Shown here: positions 14,058-21,418 of the stretch, one piece after another
How positions within the stretch are numbered: the stretch's first letter is position 1
Layout of the letters: each line of letters begins with the position of its first letter
Assembly (NCBI GenBank): GCA_046594445.1
Contig: JBKJSM010000035.1
Coordinates: 1-40,249, forward strand
DNA: 40,249 nucleotides
Origin: Gaiellasilicea sp046594445
Lineage (GTDB): Bacteria; Actinomycetota; Thermoleophilia; Gaiellales; Gaiellaceae
Reading direction: 5' to 3'
Translations under genes and position numbers: made by a program
Notes under the pieces: generated by a model
Seen by the model: the letters and a program-made list of their open reading frames with translations, nothing else
What the model was told of the DNA's origin: nothing
Database searches by the model: none

Positions 14058-14455
14058 CCCCTGAGCCGCCTCGCCCAGGCGTCGCCGGCCGCGCGGCCCT
14101 CGGGCGTCGCGAGGAAGTGCTCGAGCGGGACGTGCAGGAACGCGCCCTCGGCCTCCGCCAGAACATCGCCGCCGTCGCGCAGCTCGCCCGAGATCTCGAT
14201 CCGGCGGCCGCGGTCGGCATCGACGCGCGCCGTCACCTGGAGCGGCTTGCCGATCGGCGCCGGCTTGCGGTAGCGGATCGCGATCCGCGCGGTCACGGCG
14301 GGGAAGCGGTGCCAAGTCGCGAGCAGCCCGCACGCCTCGTCGAGGGCGGCGCCGACGATGCCGCCGTGGGCGATTCCCGGCCCGCCCTGGTGGTGGATGC
14401 CGAAGGTCACCTCCGACGCGTACGACTCGGCGCCCTCCGCGGTCGGCAGCGCCAT
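14054..14455 (-). CDS. PaaI-like hotdog-fold thioesterase
   Basis: This 133-aa (from ATG 14455) single hotdog domain has the signature HHQGGPGIAHGGIVGAALDE, where HGG and the following acidic residue form the thioesterase active site, then RIAIRYRKPAPIGKPLQVTA. It would hydrolyse an acyl- or aryl-CoA. The same frame upstream of ATG 14455 encodes HHDPSCFGCGDHDFGLR, the CFGCG motif often seen at the N terminus of this subfamily, yet has no ATG, GTG or TTG before the stop. The true start may be a rare codon, or a small indel may have removed it. It follows the diiron protein and HMG-CoA reductase on the same strand. Its stop overlaps that of the convergent GNAT gene. Confidence 0.85.
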   Translation of the reverse strand: MALPTAEGAESYASEVTFGIHHQGGPGIAHGGIVGAALDEACGLLATWHRFPAVTARIAIRYRKPAPIGKPLQVTARVDADRGRRIEISGELRDGGDVLAEAEGAFLHVPLEHFLATPEGRAAGDAWARRLRG

Positions 14456-14541
14456 TCGCAGCCCGAAGTCGTGGTCGCCACAGCCGAAGCAGGACGGATC
14501 ATGGTGTGGAGGGATAGAGCGCGGGGGGATCCGAAAGCCGG

Positions 14542-15423
14542 TCAGGCGCTGAACGGAAGCTCGATGTCAGAGACGTCGAGGCCCAGGCTCGCGGCCATCC
14601 GGATCCCGTCCATCACGTCCGCGCGCAGGCGCCGGATGTCGGTCTCGCGCATCACGTTGCCGATCCACGCGCGCTCCTTCGGCCGCCATAGAGCATGCTC
14701 GACGAAGATCGGCAGCAGCTCGTTCGCGGCCTTGATCAGCCGGTCCTTCTGCTTCTTCGAGGCGCCGTCCAGCAAGACGCGCTCGTACGCGACGCCGGAG
14801 CTGTGATGGATGCCGTCGTCGATCGTGAGCCGGTTGCAGACGTCCTCGAGCACCGTCCCGCGCGAGGAGCGCGCGATCAGGCGGAAGCGGGGGATGATCA
14901 GGCGCTCGAAGAAGACCTGCATCTGGAAGACCTTCTCCTCGAGCGTCTCCGCATTGAGCGTCAGGTCGACGAGCTTGTCGAGATGCGGGTCGCGCTCGGC
15001 CACGCCGCCGGCCTCCTTCGAGAGCTTCAGCCACGCCTCCACGTGGCGAGCCTCGTCTTGCACCATCGTCGAGTAGTAGAGCTTCGCCTCCGGGTGCGGG
15101 GCCAGGTTCAGGAGCTGCCCTGCCATCATCACCGCGAGCTCGTCAGCCTGAAGCTGCTGTGTGATCACGGAGCGCCAGACGGCCTTCCGCCGCTCCTTCT
15201 TCTCCGGGGACGCGCCGGCGCGGGTCTCGGGGATCGGCGGCAACTCGCCCCAGGGCAGGTCGCGCACCTGCCACTCCTGCTTCTTCGCCAGCTCGTAGAA
15301 GCGAAGGACGCCCCGTGCGCTGTCGTTCTCGGCGGCGTCCGCCGCCGCCTTGCGCTCCGCCTCGATCAGCGGCTGGTAGGTGGCGTCGGCGTTGATCGGC
15401 TCCTCGGCTGTCTCGACGGTCAT
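14542..15423 (-). CDS. Ferritin-like / R2-like diiron protein
   Basis: This 293-aa all-helical protein has diiron spacing: a first carboxylate in QLQADELAVMMAGQLL, E-x2-H in VQDEARHVEAW, a third acid in FFERLIIPRF, and D-x2-H in IDDGIHHSSG, where most R2 proteins have E-x2-H. It resembles ribonucleotide-reductase R2-like oxidases/oxygenases. The substrate is unknown. It starts 19 nt after an HMG-CoA reductase and is followed by a CoA thioesterase, so an oxidation of a CoA-derived or isoprenoid compound is a working idea. AurF-type N-oxygenases are an alternative relative. Confidence 0.8.
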   Translation of the reverse strand: MTVETAEEPINADATYQPLIEAERKAAADAAENDSARGVLRFYELAKKQEWQVRDLPWGELPPIPETRAGASPEKKERRKAVWRSVITQQLQADELAVMMAGQLLNLAPHPEAKLYYSTMVQDEARHVEAWLKLSKEAGGVAERDPHLDKLVDLTLNAETLEEKVFQMQVFFERLIIPRFRLIARSSRGTVLEDVCNRLTIDDGIHHSSGVAYERVLLDGASKKQKDRLIKAANELLPIFVEHALWRPKERAWIGNVMRETDIRRLRADVMDGIRMAASLGLDVSDIELPFSA

Positions 15424-15442
15424 CGGAGACAGGATATCTCCG

Positions 15443-16651
15443 TCAGCGCAGCCCTCCGTGCTCGTGATGAGCTCTGAAGAAGTTCTCCGAGCCCGCCGTC
15501 GCCATCGCCGCGGAGGCCGAGATCTCCAGCGCGAGCGCCGTGGCTGCGACGATCTGGGCGAACCGGTGCACCTTGCCGCTGCCGGCGCAGTCCATCAGGG
15601 CCAGCCAGTCGCGGGCGTAGGGGAGTGTGGTGCCGCCCCCGACCGTGCCGACCTCGATCCCGGGAAAGCGGATCGCCGCCTGCAGGCCGCCGTCCTCGGT
15701 GCGGTGGACCGTGCCGTGCGCCATCGAGCTCGTGCCGACCATCCCGAGGTCCTGACCCGTGCAGGCGAACAGGGCCGCGATCGCCGACGCCGGTGTGAAC
15801 GCGACCGACTGCATCCCCGAGGCGACGGCGCCGTGCGTCCCCGCCCAGGAGAGCTCGAGCAGGTCGTCGACCGTCGTGCGCAGCACGCGTCGCACGGTCT
15901 CCGCGTCGAGCGTCGCCTCCGCGAGCACCGTCTTCCCGTGCCCGGACTGGAAGAACTCGTAGGACGGCTTCTTGTCGCCGCCCATATTCGCCTCGAGGAC
16001 TGATCGCACCGGACGCACGGGCGCCTGCTGCATCACGTAGCCCATGTTCAGCGCGTAGCTGTTGCGCGTCATCATGTTCGGGCCGCAGGCGTCGCCCGTC
16101 GTCCAGGCCCAGAGGACGTGGCACATCGGGCCGACGACGTGCGTCTTCACTTCGCGCAGCTTCGCGCGCTTCGAAAGCGACGGATCGTCGAGCCCGGCCA
16201 GGAACGAGCGCAGGTCGTCGAACGAGTCTTCGATCCATCTTGCAAGAATTACAGCATCACCAGTATCCTTGCAAAAAAAGCACGATGCACGCGTGATTCT
16301 GTCGTTTAACACATACGTTCGGAAACCGCCCGAGAGCGCGGCGGCCTTCATCCCGCGCGAGACGGAGGCCGAGAGACCGCCCTCGGTGTGGGCCAGGGGG
16401 ACAAGCAGCTCGTCCGCCGCGCGGCCGGTCTCCCGCAGCCTGCCGGACGGCTCCTCGAGCTCGTAGGCGCCGAGCTCCACGTGCAGGGGCCCGACCACCG
16501 AGACCGGGATCACCGTTGCGCCGGTGTGGGCTTCCTGCGCGCGCGACCAGGCCTCGTCGTCGTGCGAGAGCGGCCCGTCGCCGACGACGCCGCGGATCGC
16601 CGCGCGGCGTGCAGCTATCGACTCCGCATCGTTCTTCCGTGGCCAGCGCAT
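15443..16651 (-). CDS. HMG-CoA reductase family protein
   Basis: This 402-aa protein carries all elements of hydroxymethylglutaryl-CoA reductase: the catalytic Glu in VPLAHTEGGLSASVSRGMKA, Lys in NMGGDKKPSYEFFQSGHGK, Asp in FACTGQDLGMVG, and a late His in NFFRAHHEHGG. The nucleotide loop is TGDACGPNMM where typical enzymes have DAMGMNM. GTVGGGT is intact. The enzyme makes mevalonate from HMG-CoA; no other mevalonate-pathway gene is in the window. About 85 nt (16235-16320) are strikingly AT-rich with rare codons inside an otherwise GC-rich gene. ATG 16651 is placed by TAAGCT at 16658-16663, predicting a leaderless mRNA divergent from folD. Confidence 0.85.
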   Translation of the reverse strand: MRWPRKNDAESIAARRAAIRGVVGDGPLSHDDEAWSRAQEAHTGATVIPVSVVGPLHVELGAYELEEPSGRLRETGRAADELLVPLAHTEGGLSASVSRGMKAAALSGGFRTYVLNDRITRASCFFCKDTGDAVILARWIEDSFDDLRSFLAGLDDPSLSKRAKLREVKTHVVGPMCHVLWAWTTGDACGPNMMTRNSYALNMGYVMQQAPVRPVRSVLEANMGGDKKPSYEFFQSGHGKTVLAEATLDAETVRRVLRTTVDDLLELSWAGTHGAVASGMQSVAFTPASAIAALFACTGQDLGMVGTSSMAHGTVHRTEDGGLQAAIRFPGIEVGTVGGGTTLPYARDWLALMDCAGSGKVHRFAQIVAATALALEISASAAMATAGSENFFRAHHEHGGLR

Positions 16652-16657
16652 CCGGAG

Positions 16658-16667
16658 AGCTTATTCT
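16658..16667. promoter_or_regulatory. Overlapping divergent -10 boxes of the HMG-CoA reductase and folD genes
   Basis: TAAGCT (minus strand, 16658-16663) is 6 nt from the reductase ATG, and TATTCT (plus strand, 16662-16667) is 7 nt from folD GTG 16675. The boxes share two bases, and only 23 bp separate the two start codons. Both promoters would give leaderless mRNAs and should exclude each other sterically. Confidence 0.5.
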
Positions 16668-16674
16668 CGCGTCT

Positions 16675-17532
16675 GTGACCGCGACGTTGATGGACGGGAA
16701 GGCACTGGCCGCGCGCATCCGCGAGGAGGTGGCGCGCGACGTCGCGGCGTTCGGACGCCCGATCGGTCTCGCGACCGTGCTCGTCGGCGACGACCCCGCC
16801 TCGGACGTCTACATCCGGATGAAGCACAAGGCGACGCTCGAGGTCGGAATCGAAGCGCGCGACCTGCGGCTGCCTGCCGCGACGAGCGAGGAGGAGTTGC
16901 TGGCGCTCGTCGCCGAGCTGAACGCCGACGACGCGATCGACGGGATCCTCGTCCAGCTGCCGCTGCCGGACGGAATCGACGAGGGACGGGTGATCCGCGC
17001 TGTCGACCCGATCAAGGACGTCGACGGCTTCCACCCGCTGAACGCGGGGCTCCTGCTCGCGGGGACGCCGGCGCACGTGCCGGGAACGCCGCTCGGCGTG
17101 CTCGAGCTGCTCGACGCGTACGAGGTCGAGCTCAAGGGTGCGAACGCCGTCGTGATCGGCCGCAGCGACATCGTCGGCAAGCCGGCTGCGCTGCTCCTGC
17201 TGCACCGGCACGCCACCGTCACCGTCTGCCACTCGCGCACGCGGGACCTCGCCGTGGAGACCCTGCGCGCGGACGTGATCGTCGCCGCCGTCGGCGTCCC
17301 GGGCGTCGTGCAGCCCAAGATGGTGAAGGAGGGGGCGGCCGTGATCGACGTCGGGATCACGCGGACGGACGCCGGCCTGGTCGGCGACGTCGCCCCCGAA
17401 GTCGCAGAGCGAGCGGGCTTCCTGACGCCCGTCCCCGGCGGCGTCGGGCCGATGACGATCGCCATGCTGCTGAAGAGCACGGTTCGCGCGGCGCGCTACC
17501 GGGCAGGAGAGCTTGCACATCCGGGCGCATAA
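16675..17532 (+). CDS. folD: Methylenetetrahydrofolate dehydrogenase / methenyltetrahydrofolate cyclohydrolase
   Basis: This 285-aa bifunctional enzyme interconverts 5,10-methylene- and 10-formyl-tetrahydrofolate with NADP. The two signatures are intact: the catalytic Lys region VYIRMKHKATLEVGIEARDL, GILVQLPLPDGID, the Asp-Lys-Asp-Gly stretch DPIKDVDGFHPLNAG, and the dinucleotide-binding VVIGRSDIVGKPAALLLL, closing with TPVPGGVGPMTIAMLL. The frame is open further upstream, but GTG 16675 gives the typical VTATLMDGKALA start and has TATTCT 7 nt before it. It is divergent from the HMG-CoA reductase gene. One-carbon units also feed formyl-Met-tRNA, and gatCAB lies downstream, though cspA and a terminator intervene. 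Confidence 0.97.
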   Translation: MTATLMDGKALAARIREEVARDVAAFGRPIGLATVLVGDDPASDVYIRMKHKATLEVGIEARDLRLPAATSEEELLALVAELNADDAIDGILVQLPLPDGIDEGRVIRAVDPIKDVDGFHPLNAGLLLAGTPAHVPGTPLGVLELLDAYEVELKGANAVVIGRSDIVGKPAALLLLHRHATVTVCHSRTRDLAVETLRADVIVAAVGVPGVVQPKMVKEGAAVIDVGITRTDAGLVGDVAPEVAERAGFLTPVPGGVGPMTIAMLLKSTVRAARYRAGELAHPGA

Positions 17533-17609
17533 GGCTATGTTTCGCGCGCTTTATCAAGGTCGGCGGCTCGGTGCCTGGGCCGTCGCTTCACTGCAAGGAG
17601 GAAACACAG

Positions 17610-17810
17610 TTGGCTCAGGGCACCGTCAAGTGGTTCTCGAACGAAAAGGGTTACGGGTTCATCGAGCGTGAGGGAGGCGAGGACGTCTTCGTCCACTTCT
17701 CCGCGATCACGATGGACGGCTACAAGTCGCTGACCGAAGGTCAGAAGGTCGAGTTCGAGGTCGTCCAGGGCCCCAAGGGCGCTCAGGCCGCGAACGTCAC
17801 GGCCGGCTAG
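17610..17810 (+). CDS. cspA: Cold-shock domain protein (CspA family)
   Basis: This 66-aa single OB-fold protein has both RNA-binding motifs intact: KWFSNEKGYGFIE (RNP1-like) and DVFVHFSAI (RNP2-like). It acts as an RNA chaperone in the cytoplasm. The start is TTG 17610, fixed by an excellent Shine-Dalgarno (aaggagga, 17595-17602). A leader of roughly 75 nt separates it from folD, and a strong terminator follows its stop, so it can be expressed as its own unit. Confidence 0.97.
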   Translation: MAQGTVKWFSNEKGYGFIEREGGEDVFVHFSAITMDGYKSLTEGQKVEFEVVQGPKGAQAANVTAG

Positions 17811-17834
17811 TACCCCTCCGGATCGAGCTTCGAG

Positions 17835-17865
17835 CGGGCTCCCTCCAGGGGGCCCGTTCTCTTTT
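17835..17865 (+). terminator. Rho-independent terminator of cspA
   Basis: A 9-bp stem, cgggctccc (17835-17843) with gggggcccg (17848-17856), one G-U pair, loop tcca, is followed directly by ttctctttt. This is the clearest intrinsic terminator in the window. It separates cspA from the gatCAB operon, whose first start codon is 15 nt further on. Confidence 0.85.
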
Positions 17866-17879
17866 GGAAGGATGGATCG

Positions 17880-18164
17880 ATGGCAATCACACGCGAAGAG
17901 GTCCTGCACGTCGCGAAGCTCGCACGGCTCGAGCTGACCGACGAGGAGGTCGAGCGCCTGACGGGCGAGCTGAGCGCGATCCTCGAGGCGGTCTCGAAGG
18001 TGAGCGAGCTCGACCTCTCGGACGTGCCGCCGACCTCGCACCCGCTCGAGCTCGTCAACGTCTGGGGGGAGGACGAGCCGCACGAGTCCCTGTCGCTGGA
18101 GGAGGTCTTCGCGAACGCGCCGGCGCGCGAGGGCGATCTCTTCAAGGTGCCTCCGACCGCATGA
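17880..18164 (+). CDS. gatC: Asp-tRNA(Asn)/Glu-tRNA(Gln) amidotransferase subunit C
   Basis: This 94-aa small subunit bridges GatA and GatB. It has the standard start ITREEVLHVAKLARLELTDE, central ILEAVSKVSELDLSDVPPTS and C-terminal DLFKVPPT. The ribosome-binding site ggaagga (17866-17872) is 7 nt before ATG 17880. Its stop overlaps the gatA start (ATGA, 18161-18164). The enzyme amidates misacylated Glu-tRNA(Gln) and/or Asp-tRNA(Asn), so this organism probably lacks one of the direct synthetases. Confidence 0.97.
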   Translation: MAITREEVLHVAKLARLELTDEEVERLTGELSAILEAVSKVSELDLSDVPPTSHPLELVNVWGEDEPHESLSLEEVFANAPAREGDLFKVPPTA

Positions 18165-19564
18165 TCGACACGCTTCGCCTCACCGCAGAGGAGGCGATCG
18201 GCCTGCTCGAGCGCAAGGAGCTGTCGTCGGCCGAGTTGCACCGCGCCTACCTCGACGCCGCCGGCGAGCGCGACGGCGAGCTGCACTGCTACCTGCGCAC
18301 GGTCGAGGAGCCGGTCGGCGAAGGCGTCCCGATCGCGCTCAAGGACGTGATCTCGACGAAGGGGATCGAGACGACCGCCGGCTCGAAGATCCTCGCGGGC
18401 TACGTCCCGGTCTTCGACGCGACCGTGGCGGCGCGCTGCAAGGAAGCGGGCCTGCCGTTGATCGGGAAGACGAACACCGACGAGTTCGCGATGGGCTCCT
18501 CGACCGAGAACTCGGCCTACGGGCCGACTCACAACCCGTGGGATCCGACGCGCGTCCCGGGCGGGTCGGGTGGCGGCACGGCGGCCGCCGTCTCGGCCGG
18601 GCTCGCGCCCTGGGGCCTCGGCTCGGACACGGGCGGCTCGATCAAGCAGCCCTCGGCGCTGTGCGGGAACGTCGGGCTGCGGCCGACGTACGGCACCGTC
18701 AGCCGCTATGGCGTCGTCGCGTTCGCGTCCAGCCTCGACCAGGTCGGCCCCGTCGCGAAGAACGTCCGCGACTGCGCGCGCCTCTACGCGATCATCGCCG
18801 GGCGCGATCCGGCGGACTCGACGACGGTCGACGTCCCGGAGGTCGAGCTGCCGGAGGCCGAGAGCCTGAAGGGCCTCCGCATCGGCGTCCCGAAGGAGAT
18901 GAACCAGGCGGAGGGGATCGAACCGGGCGTCACGGCGGCGGTCCAGAAGGCGATCGAGCTGGCACGTGAGCTCGGCGCCGAGGTGGGGGAGTGCGAGCTG
19001 CCGCGCTCGGTCGAGTACGGCCTCGCCTGCTACTACCTGATCGCCCCGGCGGAGGCGTCCTCGAACCTCGCCCGCTACGACGGCGTCCGCTACGGGCTGC
19101 GGGTCGACGCCGCTCGCTACGACGAGCTGGTCGAGCGGACGCGCGACGCCGGCTTCGGCGACGAGCCGAAACGGCGCATCATGCTCGGCGCCTACGCGCT
19201 CTCAGCCGGCTATTACGAGGCCTACTACGGCCAGGCTCAGAAGGTGCGGACGGTGATCATCCGCGAGCACGCGGCCGCATTCGAGCGCTTTGACGTGCTG
19301 CTCTCGCCGACCTCGCCGACCGTCGCCTTCGAGTTGGGCGCGAAGACCGCCGACCCGCTCGCGATGTACCTCTCCGACCTGCTGACGATTCCGTCCTGCA
19401 TGGCCGGCCTGCCCGGTCTGAGCATACCGTGCGGTCTCTCCGAGGGCCTCCCGGTCGGCCTGCAGCTGATCGGGCCGCAGCTCTCCGAGAACACGCTCTT
19501 CAAGGCGGGGCACGCGCTGGAGCAGATGCTCGGCTTCGACCCCGTCCCGGAGCGGCTGCGATGA
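18161..19564 (+). CDS. gatA: Asp-tRNA(Asn)/Glu-tRNA(Gln) amidotransferase subunit A
   Basis: This 467-aa amidase-signature protein supplies ammonia from glutamine. The Ser-cisSer-Lys triad is visible: Lys in VPIALKDVIS, the glycine-serine loop RVPGGSGGGTAAAVSAG, and the nucleophile region LGSDTGGSIKQPSALCG. NTDEFAMGSSTENSAYGPTH is also standard. It is translationally coupled to gatC and gatB by ATGA overlaps. Length is slightly below the common ~485 aa, without loss of a catalytic element. Confidence 0.98.
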   Translation: MIDTLRLTAEEAIGLLERKELSSAELHRAYLDAAGERDGELHCYLRTVEEPVGEGVPIALKDVISTKGIETTAGSKILAGYVPVFDATVAARCKEAGLPLIGKTNTDEFAMGSSTENSAYGPTHNPWDPTRVPGGSGGGTAAAVSAGLAPWGLGSDTGGSIKQPSALCGNVGLRPTYGTVSRYGVVAFASSLDQVGPVAKNVRDCARLYAIIAGRDPADSTTVDVPEVELPEAESLKGLRIGVPKEMNQAEGIEPGVTAAVQKAIELARELGAEVGECELPRSVEYGLACYYLIAPAEASSNLARYDGVRYGLRVDAARYDELVERTRDAGFGDEPKRRIMLGAYALSAGYYEAYYGQAQKVRTVIIREHAAAFERFDVLLSPTSPTVAFELGAKTADPLAMYLSDLLTIPSCMAGLPGLSIPCGLSEGLPVGLQLIGPQLSENTLFKAGHALEQMLGFDPVPERLR

Positions 19565-20964
19565 GTGCCTGGGAACCGGTTATTGGCCTGGAGATCCACG
19601 TCCAGCTGAAGACGCGGACGAAGATGTTCTGCCGCTGCGCCAACGGCTTCGGCGGCGGCGAGAACACGCAGACCTGCCCGGTCTGCCTCGGCTTCCCGGG
19701 CGCGCTTCCGGTCGTAAACCGGACGGCGCTCGAGTGGACGGTCAAGCTCGGCCTTGCGCTGGACTGTGAGGTCGCCCCGCGCGCCGTCTTCGCGCGCAAG
19801 AATTACTTCTACCCCGATCTGCCGAAGGGATATCAGATCTCTCAATACGATCTGCCGTCTTGCACTAACGGCAAGTTGCTAGTGCCGACGGCCGACGGCG
19901 ACCACGAGGTCGGGATCGTGCGCGCGCACCTGGAGGAGGACGCGGCCAAGACCACCCACGTCGGCGGCCGCACCGGCCGGATCGGCGGCGCCGACTATTC
20001 GCTCGTCGACTTCAACCGCGGCGGCACGCCGCTCGTCGAGATCGTCACCGGCCCGGACATCCACTCCTCGGACGACGCGCGCCGGTTCCTCCAACTGCTC
20101 CGCCAGACGGTCGTCGAGCTCGGGATCTCGGGCGCGGAGATGGAGAAGGGGACGCTGCGAGTGGATGTCAACGTCTCCGTTCGCCCCGAGGGCTCGCCTG
20201 AGTTGCGCACGCGCTGTGAGCTGAAGAACATGAACTCGTTCCGGTTCGTCGCGCAGGGGATCGACGCCGAAGTGGCGCGGCAGGTGGCGCTGTACGAGTC
20301 GGGTGGCGAGGTCGTGCAGGAGACCTACGACTTCGACGCGGCCTCGGGCGCCCTGACCGCGCGCCGCTCGAAGGAGGAGGCGGACGACTACCGCTACTTC
20401 CCGGAGCCCGATCTCGTGCCGATCGAGCCCTCGGCGGAGCTCGTCGACCGCCTGCGGGCCGAGCTGCCGGAGAGCCCGGCGAAGCGGATCCGGCGGATCG
20501 AGGCCGACCTCGACCTCGATCGCGCGGTCGTCCTCGTCACCGGCGGACTCGACCGGCTTTGGCAGGCGACCGTCGAGGCGGGCGCAGAGCCGATCCCGGC
20601 GGCGAACGTGATCGCGAACCGGCTCGCAGGGGTGGACGGCGACTCGGTCAGCCCCGTGGAGCTCGCGAAGCTTGTCGAGGCGCGCGACCGGATTCCGCGC
20701 GCGGTACTCGACGAGGCCCTCGCCAAGGTGGGTGAGCCCGGCTTCTCGGCGGCGTCGTTCGTCGAGCAGGAGTCCGTCTCGGACACGGCAGAGCTGGAGC
20801 CGATCGTGGCGCGCGTCCTCGACGCGAACCCGGATCAGGTCGCTGCGTTCCGGGGCGGGAAGGAGGGCCTGCTCGGGTTCTTCGTCGGCCAGGTGATGAA
20901 GGAGACGGGCGGCAAGGCGAACGCCCGCGCGGTCAGCGAGCTCGTGCGCGAACGGCTCCAATAG
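19561..20964 (+). CDS. gatB: Asp-tRNA(Asn)/Glu-tRNA(Gln) amidotransferase subunit B
   Basis: This 467-aa tRNA-binding and kinase subunit opens with VIGLEIHVQLKTRTKMFCRC and TCPVCLGFPGALP (with the paired Cys found in many GatB), then RKNYFYPDLPKGYQISQYD, DFNRGGTPLVEIVT and CELKNMNSF, and ends with the YqeY-like tail domain GFFVGQVMKETGGKANARAV. The conserved segment at about 19798-19885 uses AT-rich, locally rare codons, unlike the rest of the gene. It is coupled to gatA by ATGA. Confidence 0.98.
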   Translation: MSAWEPVIGLEIHVQLKTRTKMFCRCANGFGGGENTQTCPVCLGFPGALPVVNRTALEWTVKLGLALDCEVAPRAVFARKNYFYPDLPKGYQISQYDLPSCTNGKLLVPTADGDHEVGIVRAHLEEDAAKTTHVGGRTGRIGGADYSLVDFNRGGTPLVEIVTGPDIHSSDDARRFLQLLRQTVVELGISGAEMEKGTLRVDVNVSVRPEGSPELRTRCELKNMNSFRFVAQGIDAEVARQVALYESGGEVVQETYDFDAASGALTARRSKEEADDYRYFPEPDLVPIEPSAELVDRLRAELPESPAKRIRRIEADLDLDRAVVLVTGGLDRLWQATVEAGAEPIPAANVIANRLAGVDGDSVSPVELAKLVEARDRIPRAVLDEALAKVGEPGFSAASFVEQESVSDTAELEPIVARVLDANPDQVAAFRGGKEGLLGFFVGQVMKETGGKANARAVSELVRERLQ

Positions 20965-20974
20965 CCTCCCGCCG

Positions 20975-21418
20975 ATGACCCCGTACTTCCGCAAGGTGGC
21001 GCTGATCGCCGGCTCCCTCGGTTTGCTCGTCAGCCTCTTCGTCGCGCTCCGCCCTGATAACGAAAAGCCTGCGCCGCCGACGACCGTGTCCGCGACGACG
21101 ACGACCGTCGCTGCGACGACGGCCCCGACGACGACGGGCGGCCAGGGGCCTGGCACGGTGCACATCGACTACGCCGTCTCCGGCGGCAAGCCGACGGGCG
21201 GGATCGCGCGCGACTCGGTCTCGCGCGGCCGCATCGTCGTCCTCCGCGTCACGTCCGACGTCGCCGACCACGTGCACCTACACGGCTATGACCTGAAGTC
21301 GGACGTCGGCCCGGGCGCGCCCGCGACGATCCGGTTCACCGCCACCGCACCCGGCAGGTTCGAGCTCGAGCTCGAGGAGAGCGGCGTCCAGATCGGCGAG
21401 CTCGAGGTTCGTCCCTGA
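20975..21418 (+). CDS. Membrane-anchored cupredoxin-fold protein lacking the copper cysteine
   Basis: This 147-aa protein has an N-terminal signal anchor (VALIAGSLGLLVSLFVAL), a Thr/Pro/Ala-rich linker (about 31-57), then a beta-sandwich resembling EfeO-type cupredoxins: DHVHLHGYDLKSDVGPG, ATIRFTATAPGRFELELEES. The His-rich loop is present, but there is no Cys or late Met where type 1 copper proteins bind metal, so it probably does not hold a classical blue-copper site. It begins 10 nt after gatB, and its TGA overlaps the CTG start of the following membrane protein. It is therefore part of the same transcript and probably works with that membrane protein. Confidence 0.75.
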   Translation: MTPYFRKVALIAGSLGLLVSLFVALRPDNEKPAPPTTVSATTTTVAATTAPTTTGGQGPGTVHIDYAVSGGKPTGGIARDSVSRGRIVVLRVTSDVADHVHLHGYDLKSDVGPGAPATIRFTATAPGRFELELEESGVQIGELEVRP

